This document shows positions 16,457-25,080 of a stretch of DNA of 64,000 bases, in pieces. A program made the position numbers and the translations under genes. The notes beneath the pieces are model-generated. The model saw nothing but the letters and a program-made list of their open reading frames with translations. It was not told the origin of the DNA and ran no database searches. Source of the stretch: CALBJU01 sp965247125 (GTDB lineage Bacteria > Bacteroidota > Rhodothermia > Rhodothermales > UBA10348); assembly GCA_965247125.1 (NCBI GenBank), contig CBDFGO010000003.1:1054001-1118000 (forward strand). The letters run 5' to 3'. How positions within the stretch are numbered: the stretch's first letter is position 1; the number at the start of each line of letters is the position of its first letter.

Positions 16457-18367
16457 ATGTCATTATCAGCAGGTAGCCCGTCTTCCGGGGGCAGTACGAC
16501 GGAAGGCTCGTGGCGGGAAAAAATACCCGTACAGATTTTCGAAAAACCGGGCCAGTTATCTCTTGAGGTCGCTCGGCACATCGCGTCGCTCATTGAGGAG
16601 CGAGGAGCGACGGGAGCAAATCTTGTTCTTGGACTTCCGACTGGAAGTACTCCGATCGGTGTGTATCAGCAACTCGTGCGAATGCATCAAGAGGAGGGTC
16701 TGGATCTCTCGAGAGTGATCACGTTCAATCTCGACGAATATTATCCCATGAAGCCGGGAAGTCTACAGAGTTATCACCGCTTCATGCACGAGAATTTTTT
16801 CGATCTCGTCAATATTCCGGCTGAAAACATCCACATTCCGAGAGGGGATGTTGGAAGGGAGGAGCTTCAGGAGTATTGCCTGGGGTACGAACAGCACATT
16901 GTGGATGCGGGCGGGCTTGATCTGATACTCCTGGGCATTGGGCGAAGCGGTCATATTGGCTTTAATGAGCCGGGATCGGGACCCGAGACCCGAACCAGGG
17001 TAATCATCCTAGATGAGCTGACGAGAAAGGACGCGGCTAGTGATTTTTTTGGCGACGATAATGTGCCCCGTGAAGCGATAACGATGGGGGTCGGCACTAT
17101 TCTGGATGCTCGCGAGATCATCCTCCTGGCGACGGGTGAGCATAAAGCGCCCATCATCTGCCGAGCGGTGGAAGAGAAGTTGACCAATGACGTTACAGCG
17201 TCGTATCTGCAGAAGCACGCGGCCGCGGCGATCTACACGGACCTGGCCTCTGCCGGTGAGCTGACCCGGGTGAAGACGCCCTGGCTGGTCAGGCCGGTAG
17301 AATGGACGGATGAACTTTCGGTCCGGGCGGTGATCTGGCTTGCCGAGCGGGTAAATAAAGCGATTCTGCGATTGGAGGAGTCAGATTTCCAGAGGCACTA
17401 CCTCCACAGTCTCGCCAATCTCCACGATAATATCGACGACCTTTGCAAGTACGTTTTCGAAAGTCTCAGAAAGCGCATCTCCTATTCAGAGGACCTTCCC
17501 GCCAACCAGAAAATCGTTCTTTTCAGTCCTCATCCTGACGATGATGTTATCTCGATGGGAGGGATGTTGGACAAGTTGGTCCGGAATGAAAACGATTTGG
17601 CTGTGGCCTACATGACGAATGGATCTGTGGCCGTGTTCGACGCTGATGTTCGGAGATACATTCGATTCATGCAGATGTCAGCTGAATTTTTTGGAGGTGA
17701 TGAAGAGCTTTCGTCGAAGCTGACTGCACTGAAGGAGGTGATGGAGGCGAAAGGTCCGGGTGAGGTAGATCCCGATGAGTTACAGCTCATCAAAGCCTAC
17801 ATCCGATATTCAGAAGCCATTGCAGGCATTGAAGTTGTGGGCCTGAGTGGGGAGAACGCCCGGTTTCTTGACATGCCGTTCTATAAGACGGGAACGGTGC
17901 GAAAGCAGCCGATAGGAGATGAAGACGTACAGATTGTTCTGGACCTCCTGGAGGAAAAGATGCCTGAGCACATTTTCGTAGCCGGCGATCTGTCCGACCC
18001 GCACGGCACCCACAGGATGTGCTATTTCGCAGTTCAGAGAGCGCTTCAGAAATTCAAAGAAAGACACGTCGAAGAGGATCATCCCATGGTGTGGCTTTAC
18101 CGGGGCGCATGGCAAGAATGGGAGATTGACCAGTCAGACGTTTTCATCCCTATGTCAAAAGCGGATCTGGATCGAAAAATCGAGGCAATATTCAAGCACG
18201 AAAGTCAGAAGGATCGGGCGATGTATCCGGGTGCGTACGACAGTCGGGAATTTTGGGAACGGGCGAAAGAGAGGAATCAGGATACGGCTCGTCGGCTCGA
18301 TGCACTGGGGCTTCCGGAGTTTCATGCGGTCGAATCCTATGTGTGCTCATATGGATTGACGACGTGA
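16457..18367 (+). CDS. nagB: Glucosamine-6-phosphate deaminase fused to PIG-L deacetylase-like domain
   Basis: 636 residues. Residues about 20-290 are NagB: phosphate loop GLPTGSTPIG (59-68), NLDEYYP (Asp93) and GIGRSGHIGFNEPGSG with His165 and Glu170. The ring-opening Asp141 of E. coli NagB aligns with Ser163. After a linker, residues about 345-636 are a PIG-L/LmbE domain with the zinc motif HPDDD (356-360) and a later DPHGTHR. This fusion is, as I recall, a Bacteroidota type of NagB. The deaminase turns glucosamine-6-phosphate into fructose-6-phosphate and ammonia; the PIG-L part could deacetylate an amino sugar, which is inferred. The ATG at 16457 has no clear SD. Confidence 0.9.
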   Translation: MSLSAGSPSSGGSTTEGSWREKIPVQIFEKPGQLSLEVARHIASLIEERGATGANLVLGLPTGSTPIGVYQQLVRMHQEEGLDLSRVITFNLDEYYPMKPGSLQSYHRFMHENFFDLVNIPAENIHIPRGDVGREELQEYCLGYEQHIVDAGGLDLILLGIGRSGHIGFNEPGSGPETRTRVIILDELTRKDAASDFFGDDNVPREAITMGVGTILDAREIILLATGEHKAPIICRAVEEKLTNDVTASYLQKHAAAAIYTDLASAGELTRVKTPWLVRPVEWTDELSVRAVIWLAERVNKAILRLEESDFQRHYLHSLANLHDNIDDLCKYVFESLRKRISYSEDLPANQKIVLFSPHPDDDVISMGGMLDKLVRNENDLAVAYMTNGSVAVFDADVRRYIRFMQMSAEFFGGDEELSSKLTALKEVMEAKGPGEVDPDELQLIKAYIRYSEAIAGIEVVGLSGENARFLDMPFYKTGTVRKQPIGDEDVQIVLDLLEEKMPEHIFVAGDLSDPHGTHRMCYFAVQRALQKFKERHVEEDHPMVWLYRGAWQEWEIDQSDVFIPMSKADLDRKIEAIFKHESQKDRAMYPGAYDSREFWERAKERNQDTARRLDALGLPEFHAVESYVCSYGLTT

Positions 18368-18379
18368 GCTGAACGTGCG

Positions 18380-19417
18380 TCAGCGGGCTGCGAGTACGTC
18401 GGAGCAGAGGTCGAGTGCCCTCATTATATCGTCATCCGACACGTCTCTGTGGGTCGTTGCACGAATGCGCGTCGGACCGAATGGGACCATGCGAACACCC
18501 ACGCCCGCAAGTGATTCAAGAACTTCCAGAGCCGAGCGACCATCGGTGATATCAAACATGACGATATTCGTTTCGATGTCATCTGGATTCAGCTTCACCG
18601 CTGAAAATGAGGAGAGTCCTTCAGCCAGCGCTTTGGCTTTCTGATGGTCCCCCGAGAGCCCCGATCTATTATTTCTGAGGGCAAATAATCCAGCAGCGGC
18701 AATAATTCCAACCTGACGCATGCCACCGCCGAGCATTTTCCGTATCCGCCGGCCGTCTCGAATCAACTGCGTCGAGCCAACCAGCAGGGATCCGATAGGT
18801 GCGCCGAGACCTTTGGACAGACACACACTGATGGTATCAAACGGGGCAGCGTAGTCAGCCTCCGAAATACCCGTGGCAGCCGTCGCATTCCAAAGGCGGG
18901 CGCCATCGAGGTGATACGCCAACTCGTGTCTCTTCGCAACTTCGCCGATTTCCTCGATCGTTGGAAGTGGGTAGATCGTACCTCCCGCTCGATTGTGGGT
19001 GTTTTCTACGCACACCAGTCTCGTGATGGGATCCCATTCATGTGCTCCCCGAATGTTTGCCTCGACGAGTTCGGGCGTAAGAATGCCTCGATTCGCTTTG
19101 ACTGTGCACAATTGTACTCCAGACAGACCGGCCGCCCCGCCCGCCTCGTAGTGCCGAATATGAGCGTCCGATTCGAGGATTGCCTCATTTCCTGGGCGCG
19201 TTTGAAGCCGGACAGCGATTTGATTCGACATGGTGCCGGATGGCACAAAAACCGCTTCTTCCTTATTTAACAAAGCGGCCACTTCAGCCTCAAGGAGCTT
19301 TACCGTCGGGTCTTCTCCAAAAACATCGTCGCCCACCTCTGCCGTCAGCATTGCGGAGAGCATCGCCTGGCTCGGCTTCGTGACCGTATCACTCCGAAGA
19401 TCGATCGGTGGGTTCAT
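18380..19417 (-). CDS. ltaE: Low-specificity L-threonine aldolase
   Basis: 345 residues, the usual length. It is a PLP enzyme of fold type I. DLRSDTVTKPS at the N-terminus, GDDVFGEDPTV, PSGTMSNQIA, ENTHNRAGG, YHLDGARLWNA (Asp holding the pyridine N) and SVCLSKGLGAPIGSLL (Schiff-base Lys) are all present. It splits L-threonine/allo-threonine to glycine and acetaldehyde in the cytoplasm. It is convergent with nagB (12-base gap) and upstream of nothing obvious; greA ends 32 bases before its start on the same strand, so the order greA-ltaE may be transcribed together. Confidence 0.93.
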   Translation of the reverse strand: MNPPIDLRSDTVTKPSQAMLSAMLTAEVGDDVFGEDPTVKLLEAEVAALLNKEEAVFVPSGTMSNQIAVRLQTRPGNEAILESDAHIRHYEAGGAAGLSGVQLCTVKANRGILTPELVEANIRGAHEWDPITRLVCVENTHNRAGGTIYPLPTIEEIGEVAKRHELAYHLDGARLWNATAATGISEADYAAPFDTISVCLSKGLGAPIGSLLVGSTQLIRDGRRIRKMLGGGMRQVGIIAAAGLFALRNNRSGLSGDHQKAKALAEGLSSFSAVKLNPDDIETNIVMFDITDGRSALEVLESLAGVGVRMVPFGPTRIRATTHRDVSDDDIMRALDLCSDVLAAR

Positions 19418-19449
19418 CCTGTTTTTGGTCGTTAACTATTCCGTGTACA

Positions 19450-19932
19450 TCACCCTCTTGAGATCTCGATGATCTTTAGGGTGACCTTTCCCGCTGGAAC
19501 CTGAATATCAACCTTATCGCCTACCTCTTTTCCGAGTAGACCCTCTCCGATTGGGCTACTTACAGATATCTTCCCGGCAGTAAAATCAGCTTCCTGGGAG
19601 CTGACGAGGGTGTACGTCTGCTCCATCTTGTTGGTGGTATTCTGGACCTTCACTGTCGACATGATATACGCTTTCGAAGCATCAATCTGGCTCTCGTCAA
19701 TTATGCGAACACTTGCTTCTGTGTTTTCAAGTCGGGCGATCTTAGCCTCGAGATGTCCCTGTTCTTCCTTAGCTGCGTCATATTCGGCGTTTTCGGAAAG
19801 ATCTCCCTGGGCACGTGCTTCCCCAATAGCATGTGCTATGCGGGGCCGCTCTTTGGTCTTCATGAAATGGATTTCGTCTCGCAGCTTCTGGAGGCCTTCC
19901 TGGGTCAGATAAGTAGTTTTTTGATCGCTCAT
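19450..19932 (-). CDS. greA: Transcription elongation factor GreA
   Basis: 160 residues, standard size. The N-terminal coiled coil contains LTQEGLQKLRDEI and the tip acidic motif GDLSENAEYDAAKEEQ, whose Asp and Glu reach into the RNA polymerase secondary channel and trigger cleavage of backtracked RNA. The C-terminal FKBP-like domain ends with VSSPIGEGLLGKEVGD and QVPAGKVTLKIIEI. It rescues stalled transcription complexes. The leader carries a strong intrinsic terminator 62 bases before the start, in the same direction (see separate entry), which suggests regulation by premature termination. Confidence 0.97.
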   Translation of the reverse strand: MSDQKTTYLTQEGLQKLRDEIHFMKTKERPRIAHAIGEARAQGDLSENAEYDAAKEEQGHLEAKIARLENTEASVRIIDESQIDASKAYIMSTVKVQNTTNKMEQTYTLVSSQEADFTAGKISVSSPIGEGLLGKEVGDKVDIQVPAGKVTLKIIEISRG

Positions 19933-20301
19933 TGTTCAAATATCACGCTGATCGGCGAATGTTGGTCTGTAGGTATCGCTGCGTCTTCGTCTACAAAAAA
20001 ACGCCACTACCGTGCGGTAGCAGCGATTGCTCGCTCGTCGAGCATCCTGTCCAATTGACTCGCTCCAACAATGATTTTACACTTTTTGATCCGGACTCAT
20101 TGCAAAAATCAGTCGATTTCGCCGCCCGAAAATTCGAATGTGGTCCATTTAGGACTGAAATGCCCGTTTTAACGTACCACAGTCCCGTCGTCGAGGGCAG
20201 ATTGACACAATACTCAAACTTCAGACCCTTCAAAGGCGGATCAAAGGGTGTACGGCATGGTTCGAACGGGCAACTGATTGAACCATCAAAAATCTCATAA
20301 G
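19933..20301. other. greA leader and divergent intergenic region
   Basis: 369 bases between greA (reverse) and the bacilliredoxin gene (forward). It holds the greA-leader terminator, a small hairpin GCTCG-N5-CGAGC at 20029-20043 just upstream of it on the greA strand, and about 240 further bases with no convincing gene. A 105-codon reverse frame here (19991-20308) has no recognisable protein character. On the greA strand TTGCAA and TAAAAT about 20 bases apart lie near 20067-20103, a weak promoter candidate. Confidence 0.5.
19995..20025 (-). terminator. Intrinsic terminator in the greA leader (possible attenuator/sRNA end)
   Basis: On the greA strand a 10-bp stem (20016-20025 paired with 20002-20011, two G-U pairs) encloses the loop GCAC and is followed directly by seven U (19995-20001). 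This is a textbook rho-independent terminator. It lies upstream of greA in greA's own direction, 62 bases before the ATG. With no gene behind it, it must end a short leader RNA. E. coli greA has a comparable leader terminator that yields the small RNA GraL. Confidence 0.8.
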
Positions 20302-20817
20302 ATGCCATATCCCGAGCCTCTCGTAGAGCCCATGAGGGCGGAACTCGTTGCCGTAGGCGTAAATGAAATGCGTACCGCGGACGAAGTTGATAGTGCCTTT
20401 GAGGCAGCGCGAGACAAGACGATGCTTCTCGTTGTCAATTCTGTATGTGGTTGTGCCGCAGCGAATGCGCGCCCGGCAGTTCGACTTTCACTTCAGGCGG
20501 ATGTGTTGCCTGAAATGTTCACTACGGTGTTCGCAGGACAGGATATGGAAGCCACTGCGAGAGCGCGTGAGTACCTGGCGGGAATCCCTCCATCATCTCC
20601 ATTCATCGCGCTAATCAAGAACAGCGACCCTGTATTTGTCCTCGAAAGACGTCACATTCAGGGAAGATCAGCGAGCGCAATCGCGTCGGATTTAGTGGGC
20701 GCGTACGCTACGCATTGTGGCGCATCGGGAAATGGTACTTCCGACAATATCAGCGAGTCGAAATTGGAAACAGAAACATCTACGGATTTGCCTCCGACGT
20801 TTCGCTCCATATTATAG
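20302..20817 (+). CDS. BrxA/BrxB-family bacilliredoxin
   Basis: 171 residues from ATG 20302, where the protein begins MPYPEPLVEPMRAEL; this matches the conserved start of the YphP/YqiW family and rules out the TTG at 20278. Thioredoxin-like fold with CGC in VNSVCGCAAANARPA, the signature of bacilliredoxins, followed by TTVFAGQDMEATARAR and PSSPFIAL. Family members remove bacillithiol from S-bacillithiolated proteins in the cytoplasm. The protein is about 25 residues longer than B. subtilis BrxA, with a polar, probably disordered tail. No bacillithiol biosynthesis gene is in the window; the PIG-L domain of the nagB fusion is not close enough in context to count. Confidence 0.88.
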   Translation: MPYPEPLVEPMRAELVAVGVNEMRTADEVDSAFEAARDKTMLLVVNSVCGCAAANARPAVRLSLQADVLPEMFTTVFAGQDMEATARAREYLAGIPPSSPFIALIKNSDPVFVLERRHIQGRSASAIASDLVGAYATHCGASGNGTSDNISESKLETETSTDLPPTFRSIL

Positions 20818-20909
20818 CGGCCTGATCGACGAAAACGCCTATTTGCGGACTTAATATCGCTCCGAATTTGACGATACCTGCGAGTATAGTCACAATTCGC
20901 GAGAGTGCG

Positions 20910-21185
20910 ATGTTAGCCCCCGTTAATAATATTCGGCATCTGAAGTCCCCCCCGACGGAAGTCTTGTATGTTCGCCCGACGCTGGACGAACTGTTTCAGC
21001 TCTGTGCGGATTTCAAGCTGATAAAATCTGTTTCTCCTGAGGGCGAGGACTTCCACATTGAATGCAAGGGCGAAACCTTCTTAGTTTCCGCAAAGGAGGC
21101 GGAAATCCTCGCTCGCGGACTACTCATCGGGTACTTCGCCATGATGACCGGAGATGATCTGTCACTCGCCAGCTGGGATGAGTGA
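20910..21185 (+). CDS. Small hypothetical protein
   Basis: 91 residues from ATG 20910 (MLAPVNNIRHL). A TTG at 20868 would add 14 residues. No domain recognised. The protein is soluble, without signal, with a likely alpha/beta make-up (DELFQLCADFKLIKSV; FHIECKGETFLVSAKEAEIL) and an acidic end (MTGDDLSLASWDE). It follows the bacilliredoxin by about 90 bases in the same direction. Coding potential is supported by ordered composition and by the lack of any competing frame. Confidence 0.5.
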   Translation: MLAPVNNIRHLKSPPTEVLYVRPTLDELFQLCADFKLIKSVSPEGEDFHIECKGETFLVSAKEAEILARGLLIGYFAMMTGDDLSLASWDE

Positions 21186-21298
21186 CGAGCTGTCTGCATT
21201 CTCCATGAAATTCGTTCTCTGAATTTCTAAAGCCGAACACGACATTGATTAAGGGGTACACCTGTGCTCTGGAATTTTGCAGGTAACCCCATAAACTG

Positions 21299-22489
21299 AT
21301 GCGTGAAGTATTCATCGTAGACGCTGTCCGAACACCTATTGGTCGGTTTGGAGGCGCATTGAAGGACCACTCAGCCGTTGACCTGGCTGCTCACGTGATG
21401 GAAGCGTCTCTCGGGCGCTCCGGTGTAAGTGGCGAGCATCTCGACCTGTATATCTTCGGTAATATTCTGCGAGCAGGCCAGGGTCAGTTGATCCCCCGAC
21501 AAGCTGCACTCAAAGCAGGAATTCCGGAGCAGATCGATGGTTTTACAATAGACATGGTTTGTTCTTCCGGGATGATGAGTGTGATGCAAGCCGCTACCAT
21601 GATTCGAGCTGGAGAGGCAAATCTGATATTGGCTGGCGGCACGGAATCGATGTCGGGTACGGGCTTCTATCTCTCTCATCGCGCAAGATGGGGCTACAAA
21701 TTTTTGATGGGAAATCCGGAAGGGCTGACTGACCTTTTGTTGCATGACGGTCTTTCTGATCCGATGAGCGGCGAGGCAATGGGAGCACAGACGGAACGTC
21801 TGGCCACAGAAAAGGGCATTTCGCGCGAGCAACTGGATGAGGTCGCCCAGGCTTCACATCGAAGAACCGTGGCAGCGTGGAAAAGCGGTGCATACGATCG
21901 CGAAGTTGCTCCGATCGAATATCGTGATCGGCGAGAAGTCAAAACACTGGAAAACGATGAGGGAGTTCGTGCCGAGACCACACTGGAGTCTTTGGGCAAA
22001 CTTCGGCCGGCGTTCGACAAGGAAGGTGTCCTGACCGCGGGTAACAGTAGCCAGATCAGTGATGGTGCAGCGGCCATCATGGTCGCGAGTGGGGAAACGG
22101 TGGATCAACTTGGACTGAAGCCGATTGCTCGCATTCTGGCTAGTTCTTGGGCTGCGGGAGCCCCATGGCGTTTTCCTGAGGCGCCGATCCCTGCCGTCAA
22201 CAAGGTGCTTGAAAAATTGTCAATGAAGACGGATGATTTCGATCTATTCGAAAACAACGAAGCATTTTCATTAAACACTGTCTTGTTTCGGGACATGTTG
22301 GGCGTTTCCTACGACAAGCTGAATGTACACGGTGGCGCGATCGCCATGGGACATCCTATCGGATGTTCGGGAGCTCGAATAATCGGTACGCTTGTCCACG
22401 CACTGCACACTCATGACAAGAATCTCGGCATGGCTTCCATCTGTCACGGTACAGGTGGTGGCACGGCGATTGCCGTCGAGCGAGTCTAA
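21299..22489 (+). CDS. Acetyl-CoA acetyltransferase (thiolase)
   Basis: 396 residues, the usual thiolase II length. The nucleophile is Cys88 in DMVCSSGMMS. NNEAFSLN and GGAIAMGHPIGCSGARI carry the catalytic Asn/His regions, and SICHGTGGGTAIAVE holds the second active Cys near the C-terminus. It condenses two acetyl-CoA to acetoacetyl-CoA (or the reverse, in fatty-acid breakdown). The neighbours CrcB and the LuxC-like reductase follow within 20 bases each on the same strand, hinting at one transcript. Biosynthetic or degradative use cannot be told from the sequence. Confidence 0.93.
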   Translation: MREVFIVDAVRTPIGRFGGALKDHSAVDLAAHVMEASLGRSGVSGEHLDLYIFGNILRAGQGQLIPRQAALKAGIPEQIDGFTIDMVCSSGMMSVMQAATMIRAGEANLILAGGTESMSGTGFYLSHRARWGYKFLMGNPEGLTDLLLHDGLSDPMSGEAMGAQTERLATEKGISREQLDEVAQASHRRTVAAWKSGAYDREVAPIEYRDRREVKTLENDEGVRAETTLESLGKLRPAFDKEGVLTAGNSSQISDGAAAIMVASGETVDQLGLKPIARILASSWAAGAPWRFPEAPIPAVNKVLEKLSMKTDDFDLFENNEAFSLNTVLFRDMLGVSYDKLNVHGGAIAMGHPIGCSGARIIGTLVHALHTHDKNLGMASICHGTGGGTAIAVERV

Positions 22490-22507
22490 CGCCTTACAGG
22501 TCTGATA

Positions 22508-22894
22508 ATGATAAAATTCGTTTACATCGCTGTCGGGGGGGCGGCTGGAGCAGGTCTTCGATATGCGGTCTCTGTTGCGGCCTTTCGGATTGGGTCGGGT
22601 CCATTTCCGTGGGGCACACTAATGGTGAATCTAGTGGGGTCTCTGGTGATCGGATTTATTTGGGCTTATCTCGGCGAAAGCAGTGGACAGGAACGTACGG
22701 ATGCCCTCTTTTTCGTAGGATTGCTGGGCGCCTTCACCACCTTTTCCGCATACACGTTGGAGAGCATGCAATTGTATCAAGACGGAAAAATTGGGACCGC
22801 GCTCGCCAACGTTCTGGCCAACAACGTGGGTGCCTTGATAGCCGTCGTGATTGGATTTACCATCGCCAGAGCGCTGTTTGGACTCGCAGATTAG
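22508..22894 (+). CDS. crcB: CrcB/Fluc fluoride channel
   Basis: 128 residues, four hydrophobic helices. GGAAGAGLRYAVS at the start, GTLMVNLVGSLVIGF (the conserved Asn and the GT-x-x-VN motif) and LLGAFTTFSAYTLE (the Phe box and TTFS motif) are all family signatures. It is an inner-membrane fluoride exporter working as a dual-topology dimer. Only 18 bases separate it from the thiolase, too few for a fluoride riboswitch directly in front. It is followed by the LuxC-like gene 10 bases on. Confidence 0.94.
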   Translation: MIKFVYIAVGGAAGAGLRYAVSVAAFRIGSGPFPWGTLMVNLVGSLVIGFIWAYLGESSGQERTDALFFVGLLGAFTTFSAYTLESMQLYQDGKIGTALANVLANNVGALIAVVIGFTIARALFGLAD

Positions 22895-22904
22895 TCCGTT
22901 TCCC

Positions 22905-23948
22905 GTGTCCGAACGCGAAAATATTGTCTCGGCGATTGTTCGAACCGCAGCCAACTGGCAGAATATTGATTATGCCGTTCGCCTGGATGCCATCGACAGA
23001 TCCCTGGAGGCAGACAACTGGTTTACGGAAGCTGCCGTCAATTTTGCGGTGAATCAACAAATGGATCTATTGTCAGAGCCCGAGCTCACGGCGTGGCAAT
23101 CAGAACTTGGGTGGAAGGAAGAGTCGTGTGTGGGGGTGTTGAACCCCGGAAATATTCCCTTCGTCGAACTCCAGGATTTTCTAGCGGTCGTTTTGAGCGG
23201 GCGAACCTATAAGGGCACGCTTTCCAAAAAGTCTCCAGCGCTCTTTCCAGTTTTCCTTTCAGACATGCTGGAAGAGTATCCCGATTTACGAGCAGATCTT
23301 ACAGATTTAGACGAGATTCTGGAGTCTGCCGATGCGATTATTGGTGCGGGTAGTGATGGGACGATGGCGATGGTCGGGGATCGGGCTGAAGCTGAAGGAA
23401 TACCGATAACACGTTGCTGGCTACGGCCAAGCAGTTATTCAGTCGCCATTCTGGATGGACGCGAAAATGAAGACACACTGGTTTCACTGGCAGAAGACGT
23501 GCTACTTCATGAGGGTCAGGGGTGTAGAAACGTCTCCCTAGTCTTCGCTCCTGTCGAAATGAGCATTGATCCTGTCCTGGATGCGTTTGCTACCTTTAGA
23601 GGGATGTTTTCGGCACATCCAAACACGTCCGGTACGCTCAAAATGCAGCAAGCGTTTTTGAAAGCAGTTGGAACGCCGCACGCCTTTGCGGACGACCACC
23701 AGTTCTTGATATCCAGGGGAGAGGCTGAGATCCAACAGCCCGGACATCTGCGCTGGGTGACCTACGCGAATCCCAGTGAAGCGACAAATTGGTTGGCGCT
23801 AAACGAAGCCAGCATTCAATGCATATTGTCCGATTCGAAGTTGAATAGTTTGATCGGGGACCCTCGCGGATTGGGCACCTCGCAACGTCCCGCATTGGAT
23901 TGGAAGCCGGACGGAATGGCACATTCTTCGTTTTTCAGGCACATTTAG
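22905..23948 (+). CDS. LuxC-type acyl-CoA reductase
   Basis: About 347 residues from a GTG at 22905 (VSERENIV); an ATG at 22851 would lie deep inside crcB and is unlikely. The aldehyde-dehydrogenase-like fold of the LuxC family is suggested by VGVLNPGNIPFVELQDF, LSGRTYKGTLSKKSPALFP, AIIGAGSDGTM and GQGCRNVSLVFAP, the last holding a Cys that could be the acyl acceptor. LuxC members reduce acyl-CoA or acyl-protein to a fatty aldehyde with NADPH. There is no luxABDE here, so bioluminescence is not implied. A role in fatty-aldehyde or storage-lipid metabolism is possible but inferred. Confidence 0.75.
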   Translation: MSERENIVSAIVRTAANWQNIDYAVRLDAIDRSLEADNWFTEAAVNFAVNQQMDLLSEPELTAWQSELGWKEESCVGVLNPGNIPFVELQDFLAVVLSGRTYKGTLSKKSPALFPVFLSDMLEEYPDLRADLTDLDEILESADAIIGAGSDGTMAMVGDRAEAEGIPITRCWLRPSSYSVAILDGRENEDTLVSLAEDVLLHEGQGCRNVSLVFAPVEMSIDPVLDAFATFRGMFSAHPNTSGTLKMQQAFLKAVGTPHAFADDHQFLISRGEAEIQQPGHLRWVTYANPSEATNWLALNEASIQCILSDSKLNSLIGDPRGLGTSQRPALDWKPDGMAHSSFFRHI

Positions 23949-23981
23949 CCACGCAGAGACGTTAAAGCGCTACACTCAGAA

Positions 23982-24530
23982 TTGTTGGAATCCACCGATA
24001 CACATACCGAAACACCCGAATCAGCTCCGGAAACGGATCCGGGAGGCAATTCATCTGGCCGCCTGGGCCGAATCGCAGCGGAATCGAAGGGATTGGTCGA
24101 GGACGTTAAGGAGTGGGTGGAATTACGGGTTCAGCTCCTTCAGATGGAGATTGAAGAGCGAATCGAGAGTGTTGCCAATCAGGTTATCTCGGTGATCGCA
24201 GTCGCTGTTCTGGCGCTATTCACGGCACTTTTCTTACTACTCGGAGCGGCTCAGTTTCTTGGAGAGTGGCTCGGCCGGGACGCGTGGGGGTATATAATAG
24301 TCGGAGTGGTACTCGCCCTGGTAACCGTTTTTATTCACTCGTCCAAGCCCCGCTTCATCAAACGGTTGCCCGATACACCTTCCAGTAAGAAAATTGAATC
24401 GTTACCTCACCAAAAAGAGAGTGTCCGGCTGATGGAGAATACGTCTGCGGCATCAGCCGACGAGAAGACCAAGGGTTCAGCTAAGAAAGCATCTTCGGGA
24501 TCTGATAAGGAAGAGTCGGCCACCCCATGA
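23982..24530 (+). CDS. Holin-superfamily III (DUF1469-like) membrane protein
   Basis: 182 residues beginning with TTG at 23982, the only usable start before Met55. A polar N-terminus, an amphipathic helix (LVEDVKEWVELRVQLLQMEI) and two transmembrane helices (ISVIAVAVLALFTALFLLLG; YIIVGVVLALVTVFI) are followed by a Lys/Ser-rich disordered tail. This is the layout of the YqjE/Actinobacterial Holin-X group, common chromosomal envelope proteins; the holin name is historical. The stop overlaps the next gene's start (ATGA), so the two are translationally coupled. Confidence 0.7.
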   Translation: MLESTDTHTETPESAPETDPGGNSSGRLGRIAAESKGLVEDVKEWVELRVQLLQMEIEERIESVANQVISVIAVAVLALFTALFLLLGAAQFLGEWLGRDAWGYIIVGVVLALVTVFIHSSKPRFIKRLPDTPSSKKIESLPHQKESVRLMENTSAASADEKTKGSAKKASSGSDKEESATP

Positions 24531-25027
24531 GCGACAAGTTGACCAAAGAGGAGGTTGAGGAAAAGCTGCGATCGAAGGGGGAGGATATCTCTAATCGTTT
24601 TGGAAGTATTGAATCAGACATCCCAGGCCGCAAAAATCCTCTTTTAACGGCTTTTCGAGAGAGAAAAAGTCTCAAGGTGGGGCTTGCGGTAGGCGCGGGT
24701 CTTCTTGTAGGCCTTTTTCTGGTCCGATCTCGTTCGGGTCGGAACCAGCCAGACTACGGAGATGGGCTCGATGGGCTCAGTGGAAAACTTGGCCGAACAA
24801 TTTCCGACATGCTTGAAAACGGCGAAGATGCAGACGAGGCGGTTCGTAGAGCACTTCGCGAACATCCTCCTGTCCTTCAATACGGTCCTGGGACAGAGGG
24901 TGTTCTGGCAGGAGCCTTGAAGCAACTGACTCGAATGGGCGCTAACATTCTCGCGTCGGAATTGTCGGATTATCTGAAAACGAGGCTGGCAAGAGAGGAC
25001 AAAAACTCCGACTCGAAGAGCAGTTAA
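24527..25027 (+). CDS. Membrane-anchored hypothetical protein coupled to the DUF1469-like gene
   Basis: 166 residues. The start overlaps the stop of the preceding gene by 4 bases (ATGA). An acidic helical N-terminus is followed by one transmembrane helix (VGLAVGAGLLVGLFLVRSR) and a soluble tail with LSGKLGRTISDMLE. The pairing with a DUF1469-like protein recalls yqjD-yqjE, where a ribosome/membrane-associated protein with a glycine-rich helix accompanies YqjE; by sequence I do not recognise a defined family. Function unknown. Confidence 0.65.
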   Translation: MSDKLTKEEVEEKLRSKGEDISNRFGSIESDIPGRKNPLLTAFRERKSLKVGLAVGAGLLVGLFLVRSRSGRNQPDYGDGLDGLSGKLGRTISDMLENGEDADEAVRRALREHPPVLQYGPGTEGVLAGALKQLTRMGANILASELSDYLKTRLAREDKNSDSKSS

Positions 25028-25080
25028 TCGGAATCAATTTCGCATCTTCCTCGTGCAAGTGCACCTTCGAATTCTGACGG

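Noticed and set aside
19991..20308. 105-codon reverse frame upstream of greA
   Set aside because: It crosses the leader terminator and has no recognisable protein features; better read as a non-coding leader.
22490..22507. Fluoride riboswitch before crcB
   Set aside because: Only 18 bases separate thiolase and crcB; no riboswitch core can fit there.
23982..25027. Prophage lysis genes (holin-like pair)
   Set aside because: No other phage gene is near; DUF1469/YqjE-like proteins are ordinary chromosomal envelope proteins.
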